Shown here: positions 12,484 through 23,852 of the stretch, piece by piece
How the letters are laid out: each line of letters begins with the position of its first letter
Position numbering within the stretch: the stretch's first letter is position 1
Origin: Acorus gramineus
Lineage: Eukaryota; Streptophyta; Magnoliopsida; Acorales; Acoraceae
DNA: 64,000 bases
Direction: 5' to 3'
NCBI GenBank assembly: GCA_030737835.1
Contig: CM060849.1
Coordinates: 25,552,855 to 25,616,854 of the forward strand
Position numbers and translations under genes: made by a program
Notes under the pieces: model-generated
Databases searched by the model: none
What the model saw: the letters and a program-made list of their open reading frames with translations, nothing else
Told to the model about the DNA's origin: nothing

Positions 12484-15400
12484 ATGGCGGGCCGTTATGA
12501 TAGCAATCCCTTTGAGGAAGAGGACGTGAATCCTTTCGCGGTGAGTTTTAATTCTCTGAGTTCCAGATCTAGTTGTCCATTTATTCATGTTTTTTGGGGT
12601 TGAGTCGGAGATCTGATAGACTTCGATTAGGGACTTATTGTTTTCGCGTGATTTTAGGTTGGAATGAAACCCTAAGAGTTAATAAGTGGCTAATTGTGTG
12701 GTTTTATGTTTGAAACTTATTGGATCCGTGGTTGATTATGATAACTTTTAATTGGATTAGTTTACTGGCCTTGTTCCACGTTTATAGTTCCCGAAAGCAA
12801 ATCTGATCGTGTTTTTTTAATTTAATTGTGATAGACCACATGAAAAAGTTTCCAGATCAGTATATGTGGCTTTGTTGATATATATTGATTCGGGGTGGTG
12901 ATTCGCTTCAGCTTCTCTTCACTTAGATGTATATGGGGCAAAAATGCGAATTGGTTAATTTGTCTTTGTAAATTTTGTTTGTTTATGTATTCTAATCTGG
13001 GAAGGGCGTGCATTATCTCAAATTAAAGTGACGACGATGGGACCTTGAATTGCTTGACATTGTGGATGTGTATATTGGGGATTATTAAGCTATTATAATT
13101 TCTTCTGTAATTCCATCAGGACCAAGGAGGGCGTGGAAGAGGAGGGCAGTCAACCTTTGGCGCAGGTCCATTTTATACTACTGTAAGTTTTTTTTTTTTT
13201 CATTACTGTGATTTGTGCATAAATGAAATGATTTCTGATCATGCTTGTATATCATTCTTATCCATCTCAAAGGAGAGGGTACTTTCCCACCTATTCGGGG
13301 AAGTCATTTCCCTTTGAGAATCCCCACCTCTCCCTTTCTCACTTTGCACGAAAAAAAAAAAAGGTTGAAAGGAAAATAATTCATTTTAATTACTTGTGCA
13401 AGGGTATCCAAGTCCAAGTAAACTTCCCTTTGGGATTGTTCACATGATTAAAAAAATTTGAATGCTGATGTTGCTTTATTATACCACAAATATTAAATTT
13501 CACACATTTTGAAGTTCATTCATTTCTTTGCTTGTGTTCTTGCATTTTGGCTGTCATTATTTATTTACTGCTTAAGCTTTTGTTTTATAATTCGTATATG
13601 CTAATATTGCTCTGAAATTTCCAGTGGAAGCATTGATTATTTATTTTGTAAATTTTCAATCCTCTATTGATGTTCTAGTTTGGCTTATTGTCATCTGTCG
13701 AACTTCTCAGAATCCAGGCAGTGTTCCTCCAGCCACGAATTCTAGGCTTTCTCCACTTCCTCCTGAGCCGGCGGATTTCTACGATCGCGGTGCAACAATT
13801 GATATTCCTCTTGATAATGCAAAGGTAGTGGTCAAGTTCAAGAAGTAAAATATGCAATGTGAATAATTTTTTCTCATTTCTTTGTACTACCAAATTTTCA
13901 ATATTTAGGACTTAAAAAAGAAAGAGAAAGATCTGCAAGCCAAGGAGGCAGAATTAAGGAAGAGGGAACAGGTATTTCTTATATATTTATTTCTTATATC
14001 TTCTTTACAAAAAAAAAAAGAAATTTTATATATTTCTTATTTTCTTTGTATTCCATTTTTTTACATTGTTAGATTTAGCCTAGCTTTCATTTACTGGGCC
14101 CAACTTGTGGTGATTAGACAGGATGCGTTGTTTCTTTGATACTGCAGACAATGCTGGATGCTTGATTCTTTTTTTCTTTTTTTTTTGATATAAGATAGGA
14201 GAGTCTTATTGAAAAGAAACTATTGAAAAGAAGGAGACGAGGGATCTCCTTACATTAGTAAAGAAGGAGAGAAGAAGAAAAGATACAAAAGGAAAAAGGA
14301 AAATTAAAAGGATCCCGAAGAAAATCCACGATCAACTCCTCCCGAACCAATTAGCCCCCATGATTGAAAATATTGTTCCTTCTTCCAAAATAAATGTGAC
14401 CCAATCACGAAGAAGAGAGGAAATGGGCGCCCATGTATTTTCAAAATACACTCTCTTATGTCGGAAAATGCACTCATTCCACGTGATCCAAATACTACAA
14501 CAAACTGCATGAGGAACCAACCATTGAAATACACTCTCTTATGCTGGATGCTTGATTTTGTGTTACCCAGACGCTATTAAATGTTGAACTGTTCTTTGTC
14601 CTAGTTGACATGTTTCTGTCTTTCTCTAGTTGTGATTTGGATAACATTATGAGTCTTATTTTTGAGAAGACAGTGAATAGTACATGAAACTTATATCAGT
14701 GGTAGAAAAGTTTTCTTTGGTTGATTATCATACCATTGTTTCATGATTGCTATTGCCTCTCCCTGTAGTTGATATGGCCTTGTTATAAATGTATGAAAGA
14801 TAGGTTCATTCATTTTTGCATAGTATTGTGCATCTCTTTTGTTTGTTTGTATGTTTTTGATCAGTTTTAAGATATTGTGTTTTATATCTTTTGCAGGAAT
14901 TGAAAAGAAGGGAAGAAGCTGCAGCACGTGGTATATATTACTGTCCAACTATTTTGTACTATTCAGTCAATGTGATGCGGTAGAAATTATATAAGTTTAA
15001 TGTCTTTTTTCCTCTTCCGCAGCTGGAATTGTTATAGAGGAGAAGAACTGGCCACCATTTTTGCCCATTATCCATCATGATATTGCGAATGAAATACCCA
15101 TCCATCTGCAGAAGTTGCAATACTTTGCGTTTACATCATTATTAGGTACCTTTCGCATCTTATTCCATGTTTTTAGCTAGATAAGATGGATGTTTCCAAA
15201 CTTTGCTTGATTAGCTTTATTTGCTCCAAATATGGTCCATTTTTAGCCACAACTTCATATTGGAGCAGATGCCCTGATTTATTTTACTATTGTTAGGGTC
15301 CTTTTATCGTGCTTTCCTTATGTAAAAGGGAAAAACAATTGTGATGCTTATTCATTACCGACCAAAATAATAATGTTGCTTTACACTGTGGTTTCTTGAT

Positions 15401-17538
15401 TTCTTGCAGGATTGTTTGTGTGCCTTACTTGGAATGTTATAGCGGTTACTGCAGCTTGGATTAAAGGGGAAGGTCAGTTTGAAAATGTTTGGCCTTATTG
15501 AAGTTTTTGTTTACTTATTATACTACCTCAATCTATGATTCAAATTTAAATCATGGCACTGATTAGTCCCATCTCTTCTTGTAGGTGTAAAAATTTGGTT
15601 CCTTGCTATTATCTATTTCATATCAGGGGTGCCAGGAGCATATGTTTTGTGGTATCGGCCTCTATATCGTGCCATGAGGTATACTTTATTCTTATATCAT
15701 ACTTTATGATGTATGTCTCAGTTTCTATAATATTTATCACTGAATTATTTTCCCTGATGGTGATGTGATACATAATCGCAGGACTGAAAGTGCTCTGAAA
15801 TTTAGTTGGTTCTTTCTGTTTTACCTGGTAATAAGATCAGATTCTATTGTACTAGTGTTTTTCAAATTCAGTGAATTTTTTTTTAACATTTTTTTTTTCC
15901 TTTTATGCATTGCAGCTTCACATTGGCTTTGTCATCTTCGCCGCAGTGGCTCCACCCATCTTTTTCAAGGGAAAATCTTTGACGTATGTTCATATGTACC
16001 TCATTTTTTATGTTTTAATCCTAGGAATAATACTGTATGTGGGCTACATTTCCATTAGATTATTATATCGAGTTAATAGTCGATCCTTTTTATCTTGTTA
16101 TGAACCAGGGGTATCTTGCCAGCAGTTGATGTTGTCGGCGATCATCTCATAGTTGGGGTAAGTTCGAAATTTTTAGACACCAGCATGAATTCTTATTTAT
16201 ACACCACGGGTTTCTCCTTGAACTTCTAATTATCTCAATGGGATTATATTATGAGCTCAAGTTGTATAATTAAAGTTCGATAATTTTTTGAATATAGAAG
16301 CATGTTGTACTGATATACAATTGCCTTCTGTGACATGTGCTGAACTGTGTAGACCCAGAGCCTTGATTAATGATATGTTGGTGGGCTGCTTGACTATGTC
16401 CTGTTCTACAGTCAATTCATCGCATTCCAATTAATCTCAATAATATTTGTTGTCTTCATGTTGTAAAAATAGGCAATCTGGACGCCCATTAACTTACCAT
16501 AATATGTTTCATGGGGATGGATTGAGGCCCATCTAGTGGAAGTAGCTATTGGATTGCATTAAATTGATGGATTATGAACATCTGAAGGAAGGATCCAATA
16601 TTTGCATGAAGCCATTTCAGGTTGTTAGGGAGGTTGTGGAGTTTGATATGAATTTCAAGGAGACCAATGACTGGTTTATAGCCCACCAGATCAAATAGAA
16701 TAATTATGTGATTTTGCAGCTCGTGTACACCCCTATTATTTTTATAACTTCCATTAATTCATTATCTTCCTGCAAATATATCTTAATTCAGTTTATGTGT
16801 GCACCTGTAGTTTGTTTAACTTCTCCTGATTCACTATCTCCCTGCTAAAATATCTTAATGGAATGTCTTAATGATTGAAGTACAGTGCTCTTCGGTGGAT
16901 GTGGATTGGATTGTCAACGAATTACTAAATATTGATTTAATTTTGCACTATTAAAAACAATAAAATTTGTTGTCATTGGTCCATTTGCTTGTTGAAAGCT
17001 TATTCATTCATCTACTTTGCATGCTTTATGAGTGTTAATTTCCACTTGAAACAACTAATGTGTTCTTGCAGATAATGTATTTCATCGGATTTGGGTTCTT
17101 CTGCATTGAATCACTGCTCAGCATCTGGGTCATTCAGGTCCTTTCTTGAAATTCTATTCATACTTACGGTTTATAAAAATTAGTGATTGTTCATTAAGGG
17201 AAGAAGCAGGGTGATGTATAAAAAACATAAAATATAAAAGAACCAAACTGCAAAGAAGGGAGTGGTATGGGATAGAAGACAAAAAGAAATATATCATTCA
17301 ATTCAATATCATGGCTTGCGATTCTCTCCCAACAGATTTATGCAGTCATGTTTATTAGATTGGATGATATCTTTGTCACAGTTGTGTTTTCACGATGGTC
17401 TCTCTATTGTTATATCCTTATCCTTAGCTGTTCTATTTATTTTTCTTGCAGCAAGTATACATGTACTTCCGTGGGAGTGGGAAAGCTGCAGAGATGAAGC
17501 GTGACGCTGCACGTGGTGCAATGAGGGCTGCAATCTAA
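12484..17538 (+). CDS. SCAMP: Secretory carrier-associated membrane protein (13 exons)
   Basis: Exons 12484-12540, 13120-13182, 13711-13824, 13909-13971, 14897-14930, 15023-15145, 15410-15472, 15585-15678, 15782-15827, 15916-15983, 16109-16157, 17072-17137 and 17452-17538 join into 308 residues. SCAMPs are four-helix proteins of the trans-Golgi, plasma membrane and endosomes that act in vesicle traffic. The protein has the full plant layout. Two NPF motifs lie at the N-terminus ([13 protein letters not shown]), which in other SCAMPs bind EH-domain endocytic proteins. A Gly-rich linker and a proline-rich stretch follow, then a Lys/Glu-rich coiled coil (exons 4-5, [14 protein letters not shown]). 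Four hydrophobic segments follow: [55 protein letters not shown] and [20 protein letters not shown]. The conserved amphipathic RPLYRAMR loop lies between helices 2 and 3. The basic tail ends RGAMRAAI. Length is normal. Intron 4 carries a LINE insertion that does not touch the coding frame. Confidence 0.95.
14151..14557 (-). mobile_element. 5'-truncated LINE tail in SCAMP intron 4
   Basis: A 373-bp insertion (14168-14540) is flanked by an exact 17-bp duplication, ATGCTGGATGCTTGATT (14151-14167 and 14541-14557). On the minus strand it ends in a poly(A) tract, seen here as the T-rich CTTTTTTTCTTTTTTTTTT next to the left copy. The minus strand also encodes a short frame (about 14520-14332) with a W-rich, [15 protein letters not shown] stretch typical of the C-terminal end of plant LINE reverse transcriptases. 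Long target duplication, poly(A) and 5' truncation together identify a LINE. A 16-bp repeat (AATACACTCTCTTATG) occurs inside it near 14447 and again at its right edge. Confidence 0.85.
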
Positions 17539-20002
17539 TGCAATCAACGCATGATTTGGAAATATCGAGGTGTAATTTGTTCACATTATGCACTGTTTTC
17601 TCCACACTTAATGTCTAGTTTTCAGAGTTTTTGTGGCCTTCGCTGTTGTTCTTGTCCTTACACAGACCTGTAGGTTACATGCTTAAAAATACTGGTTTTT
17701 TTTTTTTTTCTCTCCATAATGTCTGTAATTTTCATGGTTGTACAGCTTTGCATATGCTCTTATAGTGTTGGTTTGCAATCATTGTTATTAGCATACACTA
17801 TTTTTTTGGTCATATCTGCATCATATTTTCATTTATTGAGATAAGCTGTAATGGTTTAAAATGCTTCAGTTATGGTGGTTTTCTATGTGTCGAAGCTTTG
17901 TTAACAACATGGTCGTGGATGCAGCAATTGAAATTTTCAACCAAACAACGAGGGCCAGCGTTTCACCCCTATAAACCCGGAGTAAGAGCTTCGTTTATGC
18001 CTTTATGGGACCTTGACAGACATGGATCTTGCGGATCCAGAGAATGATACAGAATTGGATGTTTGAGATACCATGTTTGAATCCTTTTTTTTTTAAATGC
18101 TGTTTAAACTTTAATCAACTTGCATGTTGGGTTTTGATAATTCTGAATGGCGTCAGAGACATCACATGGAGAATCAACTGTACTAGTGTCCTGAACTTAT
18201 ATGCATTTTTTATGGGTTGGCAGTGGACTTGAATCTGGACATTTTAGTAATCAGGTTTAGGTTAAATGCAGAAGATTTAAGTGGATGGTCAGTCAGATTC
18301 CACCGACCGCACTGCATGCCCCACACTGCCATTTCAGAGCATATTTGCTTATGATGGTTTGCTAATTCTTTAAAAAAATAGAAGTTAATGAATAAATAAA
18401 ACAGTGAGATTTAAGAAGTTGCAATGGATAAGTGGCTTAGCCGTTAGCATGGTCATGCCACTCAATCCATTACACCGACCCCTTCCAACCACCTTTATGA
18501 TTGATTCAATCAGTAAATTCCACTATATACACAAAGCCAATCCGTACTGGGCTGTTCTCTTTCAAAGAGGGATTACACCTGTTTTTCACTAGTGGTATTA
18601 TCAACAAGTAATATCAATTTAAATAGTTTCTTCCAGATCTAAAACCATTTTAAAATTATTTTGTGTGTGATGCCTAACTAAAAGTCCTATGAAAACAGAG
18701 GAAAAAAAAGCTGAAAGGGATGTGTTTGTTCGAGTTTTCAAAAAAGACAGGCAAACATTGTGGGGAATATATACTTCCCCCAACCAACAATGCAAGTGTG
18801 TTATGCATTTGTGTGTACATATTTCCTCCCTCGGCTTTATGTTTAGTTTGGGAGGCTTAAGGGGGGGGGACAACAAAGTAACCATCACAAAACAGATAAC
18901 AAAACAGATAATTATCTTCAAATCATATCCCATCTGTTAATTTACTTTTTAATTTTCTTGAGTTTCACTATCTCTATAACAATTTTCACTCCATTCTTAG
19001 AGACAAGAAGACAGATAAATCTGTGTGAGTCTGTTAGGTGAGATAAATTTTTTAAAATGACAGAGAAGGGTATTTTTATCCATTGGTATAGATAAGCCTT
19101 GATAAGCAATTCCACAATTTTCTGAGAATAGTTATCAGGCCTTATCCTAACTTATCCAGACATAACTATCGGGGTTTATTCTGTCAAAACAAACAGCTTT
19201 TTTTTACTATTCTCTTGTATTCTTCCTTATTCTGGGTTTATGTCTCTAGGCACACGGGGGGTAAGGGTCTTGTTGAAGGATAAAATATTGACACGACATT
19301 TTAACATCTTAACTATAGTTAACATGTTCATTGAAGATGCTCTTATATGTTGTATCCCTATCTTTTATTTTATTTTTACAAATATATACAATTCACTTTT
19401 TAGAAAATACATTTTTTTTTTGTTATTAAGTATAAATCTTTTATAAAAAATCAAAACGATGGAACATAATTAAATATAAAACTATTTCTATTATTATCTT
19501 TTCTTCGGGACTCCGAGAAACAAAAAGACCCACCACCCACAGTATTTATTTATTTGACTTTGACAAAACCACACCGTCCAATAAATAAATGCCGAGAAAG
19601 TCCATGCGCTTTGCATCACAAAAAAAAGCCCTCCACATTAAATGATTATTATCTAGCCCCACCAAAAGCCGGACTTGACGAAACGCGCTTTCAAAGTCTT
19701 TAAAATCGGAGTCTGTACGGGGCGTCCGGTTCACATTCTCATTCAATCTAAACTAAAAACCATCTCATTAAACTAATAACATAATCATTATTTCTTAATA
19801 GGACTCACCCAAACATCAAAGATACCGTACAAACAGAGTATCTCTGTATAACCCCACGTACATTATATATATATATATATATAAAAAAACACATAACAAC
19901 ACATCTATAGACCATAAAAACGGATCCATGAACCTGGTTTCATAAAACCGGAAACCGCCTCATCATACACACTGATTAAACCGAACCGAACCGGCGGAGA
20001 CC
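17539..20002. other. SCAMP 3' region and intergenic DNA
   Basis: The likely 3' untranslated region of SCAMP occupies the first few hundred bases. No coding gene is supported. Bases 18945-19215 hold a partial copy of the Tourist-like MITE family described at 20572. From about 19540 to 20002 lies the 3' flank of the minus-strand glycine-rich gene. A short (TA)n run occurs at 19864-19882. Confidence 0.5.
18945..19215 (+). mobile_element. Partial Tourist-like MITE copy (family A)
   Basis: The stretch from GTGTGAGTCTGTTAGGTGAG through AGTTATCAGGCCTTATCC to CGGGGTTTATTCTGTCAAAA matches 20878-21050 almost base for base in the same orientation. It shares only the right-hand part of that element, so it looks truncated. 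No target duplication was found. Confidence 0.6.
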
Positions 20003-20356
20003 CTATTTGGAGCAACGTGTGGTGCACCTGTCGCAGTCATAGCTGCAACCGCCGCCGCCACCGCCGCCTCCGCCGTTCTTTCCATGGTAGCTGTAAGAGG
20101 TGAAGCACTTCTTTGGGCAGACGAGCTTCTTATTGTGACACCTCCCCTTGTTCGTGCAAGTGAAACTCCCCCGGTTCACGAAGCCGTAACCACCTCCGCC
20201 GCCGGATCCACCGTAGCCGCCACCGCCTCCGCCTCCGAAACCAGGGGGCAGGGGAGGGCCCCACCAGAAATCGTCCATGTCGCGGGCGGCGCCGCAGATG
20301 GCCGCCGCCGTGGCCATGAGGAGGGCCAGAAGCCAAAAAGCCCAAGTGGGTTTCAT
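20003..20356 (-). CDS. Secreted glycine-rich protein with cysteine-rich tail
   Basis: This intronless gene encodes 117 residues. The first 23 or so are a clear signal peptide (basic start, then WAFWLLALLMATAAAICGA), so the product should enter the secretory pathway and probably reaches the cell wall. The mature part has a short acidic, tryptophan-containing head (DMDDFWWGPPLPPGFGG), a glycine-rich block and a Cys block (FTCTNKGRCHNKKLVCPKKC). A run of nine glycines follows, then a second Cys block (CSYDCDRCTTRC). The eight mature cysteines come in two groups of four, which suggests disulphides or cross-links. It resembles plant proteins loosely labelled glycine-rich cell wall structural proteins. 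I know of no defined biochemical role. A TATA-like CTATTTAAAC lies about 100 bp upstream. Base composition is far GC-richer than the flanks. Confidence 0.85.
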   Translation of the reverse strand: MKPTWAFWLLALLMATAAAICGAARDMDDFWWGPPLPPGFGGGGGGGYGGSGGGGGYGFVNRGSFTCTNKGRCHNKKLVCPKKCFTSYSYHGKNGGGGGGGGGCSYDCDRCTTRCSK

Positions 20357-20456
20357 TTGTGTTCGCTTGGATCAGTGATTGGGTTTTTTTTTGGTAAGAG
20401 AAGGGATTGATTGAAAGGAGGAGAGTTTAGAAGGATTTATGAAGTGGGGGAAGGGT

Positions 20457-20466
20457 GTTTAAATAG
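20457..20466 (-). promoter_or_regulatory. TATA box of the glycine-rich gene
   Basis: On the minus strand the sequence reads CTATTTAAAC, about 100 bp before the start codon at 20356. This would give a leader of about 70 bases, a normal plant distance. Confidence 0.65.
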
Positions 20467-20571
20467 GGAGAGAGGATGGGGGGTGGAATTAATGGGTGTT
20501 TCGGATGACAGTTGAGTGCTTACGCGTGTTAGGTTGGACTGACTTTATTACACACACTGAACTACTGAAGC

Positions 20572-21050
20572 CCCGTTTGGAACAATAATAAAGCCATGGG
20601 TAACACATGAAGTGTGACATTAGATTACTTGTTCTCGATAGTTATACTGAGATAGATAATAATCCAAGCTGAATAAGTAATTTTTTATTTGATTGTCTTT
20701 TTTGTTATTCTCATTGGGATTAGTAAAAATGACTTTTTTATTGTTTGGTTCACATTGGATAAAGTGATGATAAATAGTTGAATAAGAGTTTATGATTTCT
20801 TAAATGACAATTATATCCCCTGGGAATAGTGTGAGAGATATATGATTGATTTGATAGATGTGACAGTTTTTGGAATCTGTGTGAGTCTGTTAGGTGAGAT
20901 AAATTTTTTAAAATGACAGAGAAGAGTATTTTTATCCATTGGCATAGATAAATCTTAATAAACAATTCTATCATTTCCTTAGAATAGTTATCAGGCCTTA
21001 TCCTAGCTTATCCAGATATAGGTATCGGGGTTTATTCTATCAAAACAAAC
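20572..21050 (+). mobile_element. Tourist-like MITE (family A)
   Basis: The left end (CCCCGTTTGGAACAATAATA) and the right end (GGGGTTTATTCTATCAAAAC, read on the reverse strand) form an imperfect terminal inverted repeat. The interior shares TTTGTTATTCTCATTGG with the element at 37034, which has clean TTA target duplications, and its right half matches 18945-19215. It has no coding capacity. No clear target duplication is visible here. Confidence 0.6.
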
Positions 21051-21129
21051 AACTTTTTTTAGCTATTCTCATCTATTCTTCATTATCCTTGTCTTATGTT
21101 CCTCGCCATAAGGGGGGATAAGGGATTTT

Positions 21130-21515
21130 GAGAGTTTAGAAATACAGAATAACTATGAATAAAGTATGTCAGAATAAACTGGTATAAAGTGGTATATGGA
21201 TTCCAATCAATCCCTGGAATTAAAGTTATCCTAGGTTATTCTACTCAAATAATATGTGGGTTCACTGTCAAATTAACTGTCATCACTTCTTATAAATCAT
21301 ATGTTAAAATCAACTATCATTATTTTTTCACCTTTTATAAATCCTTATTCATACTTTATTCACATTTTACTTAAACAACAAAACATTTATTCTTACGTTT
21401 ACCAACGAGAATAATTCAAAACACAACCAAACGCAAAATCGTTTTATCCTTATTTATACTCACTTATACCGGAATAAATGTATATCCAAGAATAAGTTCT
21501 ATTCCCGTTTAAAAA
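21130..21515 (-). mobile_element. Reverse-oriented Tourist-like MITE copy (family A)
   Basis: The reverse complement of this segment matches the left half of the 37034 element. It reads GTTTGGTTGTGTTTTGAATT, then ATTCTCGTTGGTAAACG, then AAAATGTGAATAA. It lies directly after the copy at 20572 in opposite orientation, forming a compound block. Its ends are blurred. Confidence 0.55.
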
Positions 21516-21519
21516 AAAA

Positions 21520-22410
21520 AACATTTTTTTTTGTGTGTGAGAGTGGATCTGACGGTATATTTTGTCAATCAAATGAAAGTTAGTAATTTTTTTAATTAAA
21601 CGATGTTCAAAGTTGGTTTAGAACTTGGTTATTTCACGAGTCGGCCCAACGTAAGCAGTTCAAGTGGTAAATAATAAAGAATAAAATAATTTGAAGTATA
21701 ATGAAAACTTAGTTGCTCTTGCTCATATCCTAATCATTAAAAATGTTTATAATATACATGATTACTAGTGTTTTAAAAAAATGCATTTAGGCTGAGCTGG
21801 AGCACACTTAAACCGAGCTCTAGCCATGCTTCATATTGGGTAACTAAAATTATTATATTACTTTTTTTATGTGTGTGGGAGAGGATCCGAGGCCCGAGGG
21901 TAAGTTTTGTCGGTCTAACTAAATTATAAGTGTTTTTGATTGTGAAGCTGTTTTTGTAGGAATCTAGATTTTTAAACTGATTCCATAGGAAGCTCCCCCC
22001 CTCCTTTTTCTCGTTTTTTAAAATCGCAGCCTTTGCATATTATTTGCTTGAAATTTATTTACAGAAGTGTTACAGTAAAATTGTTTGGATGCATAATTAC
22101 AAAAATAGCTTTTTGCAATCGTAAAAATTACGCAATCACGCAACCAAACACACCCTAATTCATTTTTTTTTATATCAAACGGTGTTCAAACTTGGTTTTA
22201 GAACTTGATCATTTGATGAGTCGGCCCAACTCAAGCACATTCAATTGGTAAATAATAAAGAATACTTTGAAGTATAACACGCAATCTTAGTTGCTCTTAT
22301 CCTAATCTATTAAAAATGTTTAAAATAATTAACATGATTAATAATTTTTGAAAATATGCATTTTAACTAATTAAGCCAAGGTCTAGCTATGCTTCTGATC
22401 GGGTCAGGTC
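21520..22410 (+). repeat. Diverged direct duplication with a nested MITE
   Basis: Two copies of one sequence lie in tandem (about 21520-21840 and 21861-22410). Shared blocks are GTGTGTG(A/G)GAG-GGATC, GATGTTCAAAGTTGG versus GGTGTTCAAACTTGG, GAGTCGGCCCAAC, GGTAAATAATAAAGAATA and CTAGCCATGCTTC versus CTAGCTATGCTTC. The second copy is longer because about 228 bp (21927-22154) sits inside it. That insert has ends resembling each other in inverted orientation (GTGTTTTTGATTGTGA and GGTGTGTTTGGTTGCG on the opposite strand), as in a hAT-type MITE. No coding content. Confidence 0.65.
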
Positions 22411-22877
22411 CTGTTCCACTCATTCTCATTTACAGCTGCACCTCTCTTGTTTGAGCCCCGCAGATGGGTGGACTATTTTGGAAACTTGTCGGATGATGAT
22501 GGCGAGGTTTTTGTTTTTCTTCTTATTGTTCATCTTTTTTTGGGCTCATATGGTTTTCAGATTTTTATTTTTCTTATTATTTGACTGTCTGGAGAGATTT
22601 GAATGACAGATGAAGAGTAAAAGATAATGTTTAGACGGATAAAATAAATCGACTAGAAACAACCACATAGAAAGATGTATTTTTGTATGCGATGTCATAC
22701 TAAACATATTTTAGTGGAAATCACATTTTTCAGAACTTTATATAGATTTTCAATTTCCAACAATTAATTATCTCTAATTTCTCATTAGTTCTAGGCTAAT
22801 ACTATTTGTTATTTTATTTTATTTTGTGATTGGACTTGAAAATGTTTTTGTATTTTTTTTCTTCTCAATTTCTTCTT

Positions 22878-23852
22878 TTACTTTAAGGGTTAAAGACATC
22901 TAAGTCCCTACAAACATGGGAAAACCCATATAAATCCCTACTAAAATTATGACAGACGTACGAGTCCCTGAAAACTCAGAAAAACCCAATTATCATCCCT
23001 AAGTTCAATTTTCACCCAAATTTAATGGAATATTCCTAGAATATTCCATCACATATAATTGTGTAGACATTGAAGTCCTTATAAACAGTCATAAAGACAA
23101 ATTAGTCCTTGCAAAAGATAAAATTGCCCCTGAAAGACTTTTACATTAAATTGTGTACACATTGCAATCCCTATAAACAATCATAAAGACAAATTAGTCC
23201 TTATAAAAGATAAAATTGCCCCTGAAAGATTTTTACATTTAATTGGATAGACATTACAGTCCTTATAAATAATCGTAAACACAAATTGGTACATGTAAAA
23301 GACAAAAATGCCCCTGAAGAATTTTTACATTTAATTGTGTAGAAATTTCAGTCTTTTAGAGGGTATTTAATTTTTAAATTGCAATGTCTGCACAATTAAA
23401 TGTAAAAATACTTCAAGGGTATTTTTGTCTTTTAGAGGAACCAATTTGTCTTTACGATTGTTTATAAGGACTGTAATGTCAATTCAATTACATGTAAAAG
23501 TCTTTTAAGGGCAATTTTGTCTTCTACGGAGACTAATTTGTCTTTATGATTATTTATAGGGACTACAATGTATACACAATTTAATGTAAAAGTCTTTTAG
23601 GGGCAATTTTATCTTTTGCAGGGACTAATTTGTCTTTATGACTGTTTATAAGGACTTCAATGTCTACACAATTATATGTGATGGAATATTCTAGGAATAT
23701 TCTATTAAATTTGGATGGAAATTTAACTCAGGGATGATAATTGAGTTTTTCTGAGTTTTCAGGGACTCGTACGTCTGTCCCAATTTTAGTAGGGACTTAT
23801 ATGGGTTTTCTCATGTTTGTAGGGACTTAAATGTCTTTAACCCTTACTTTAA
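22878..23852. mobile_element. Mutator-type foldback element, long near-perfect palindrome
   Basis: The element at 22887-23843 (957 bp) begins GGGTTAAAGACAT and ends ATGTCTTTAACCC. It is flanked by the exact 9-bp duplication TTACTTTAA (22878-22886 and 23844-23852), the hallmark of Mutator-like transposition. The two arms (about 22887-23345 and 23385-23843) are inverted copies of each other along almost their whole length, with only scattered mismatches. The centre of symmetry is near 23360. Each arm contains about three diverged tandem units of roughly 92 bp, built around ATAAAGACAAATTAGTCC and AAAATTGCCCCTGAAAG. There is no open frame of note. If transcribed, the RNA would fold into a hairpin of about 450 bp. 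Confidence 0.93.

Noticed and set aside
22887..23843. MicroRNA precursor
   Set aside because: The inverted repeat is far too long and near-perfect, and has exact 9-bp Mutator-type target duplications. It is a foldback transposon.
22887..23843. CRISPR array, because of regularly spaced 92-bp repeats
   Set aside because: Units are contiguous without unique spacers, are inverted between arms and lie in a plant transposon.
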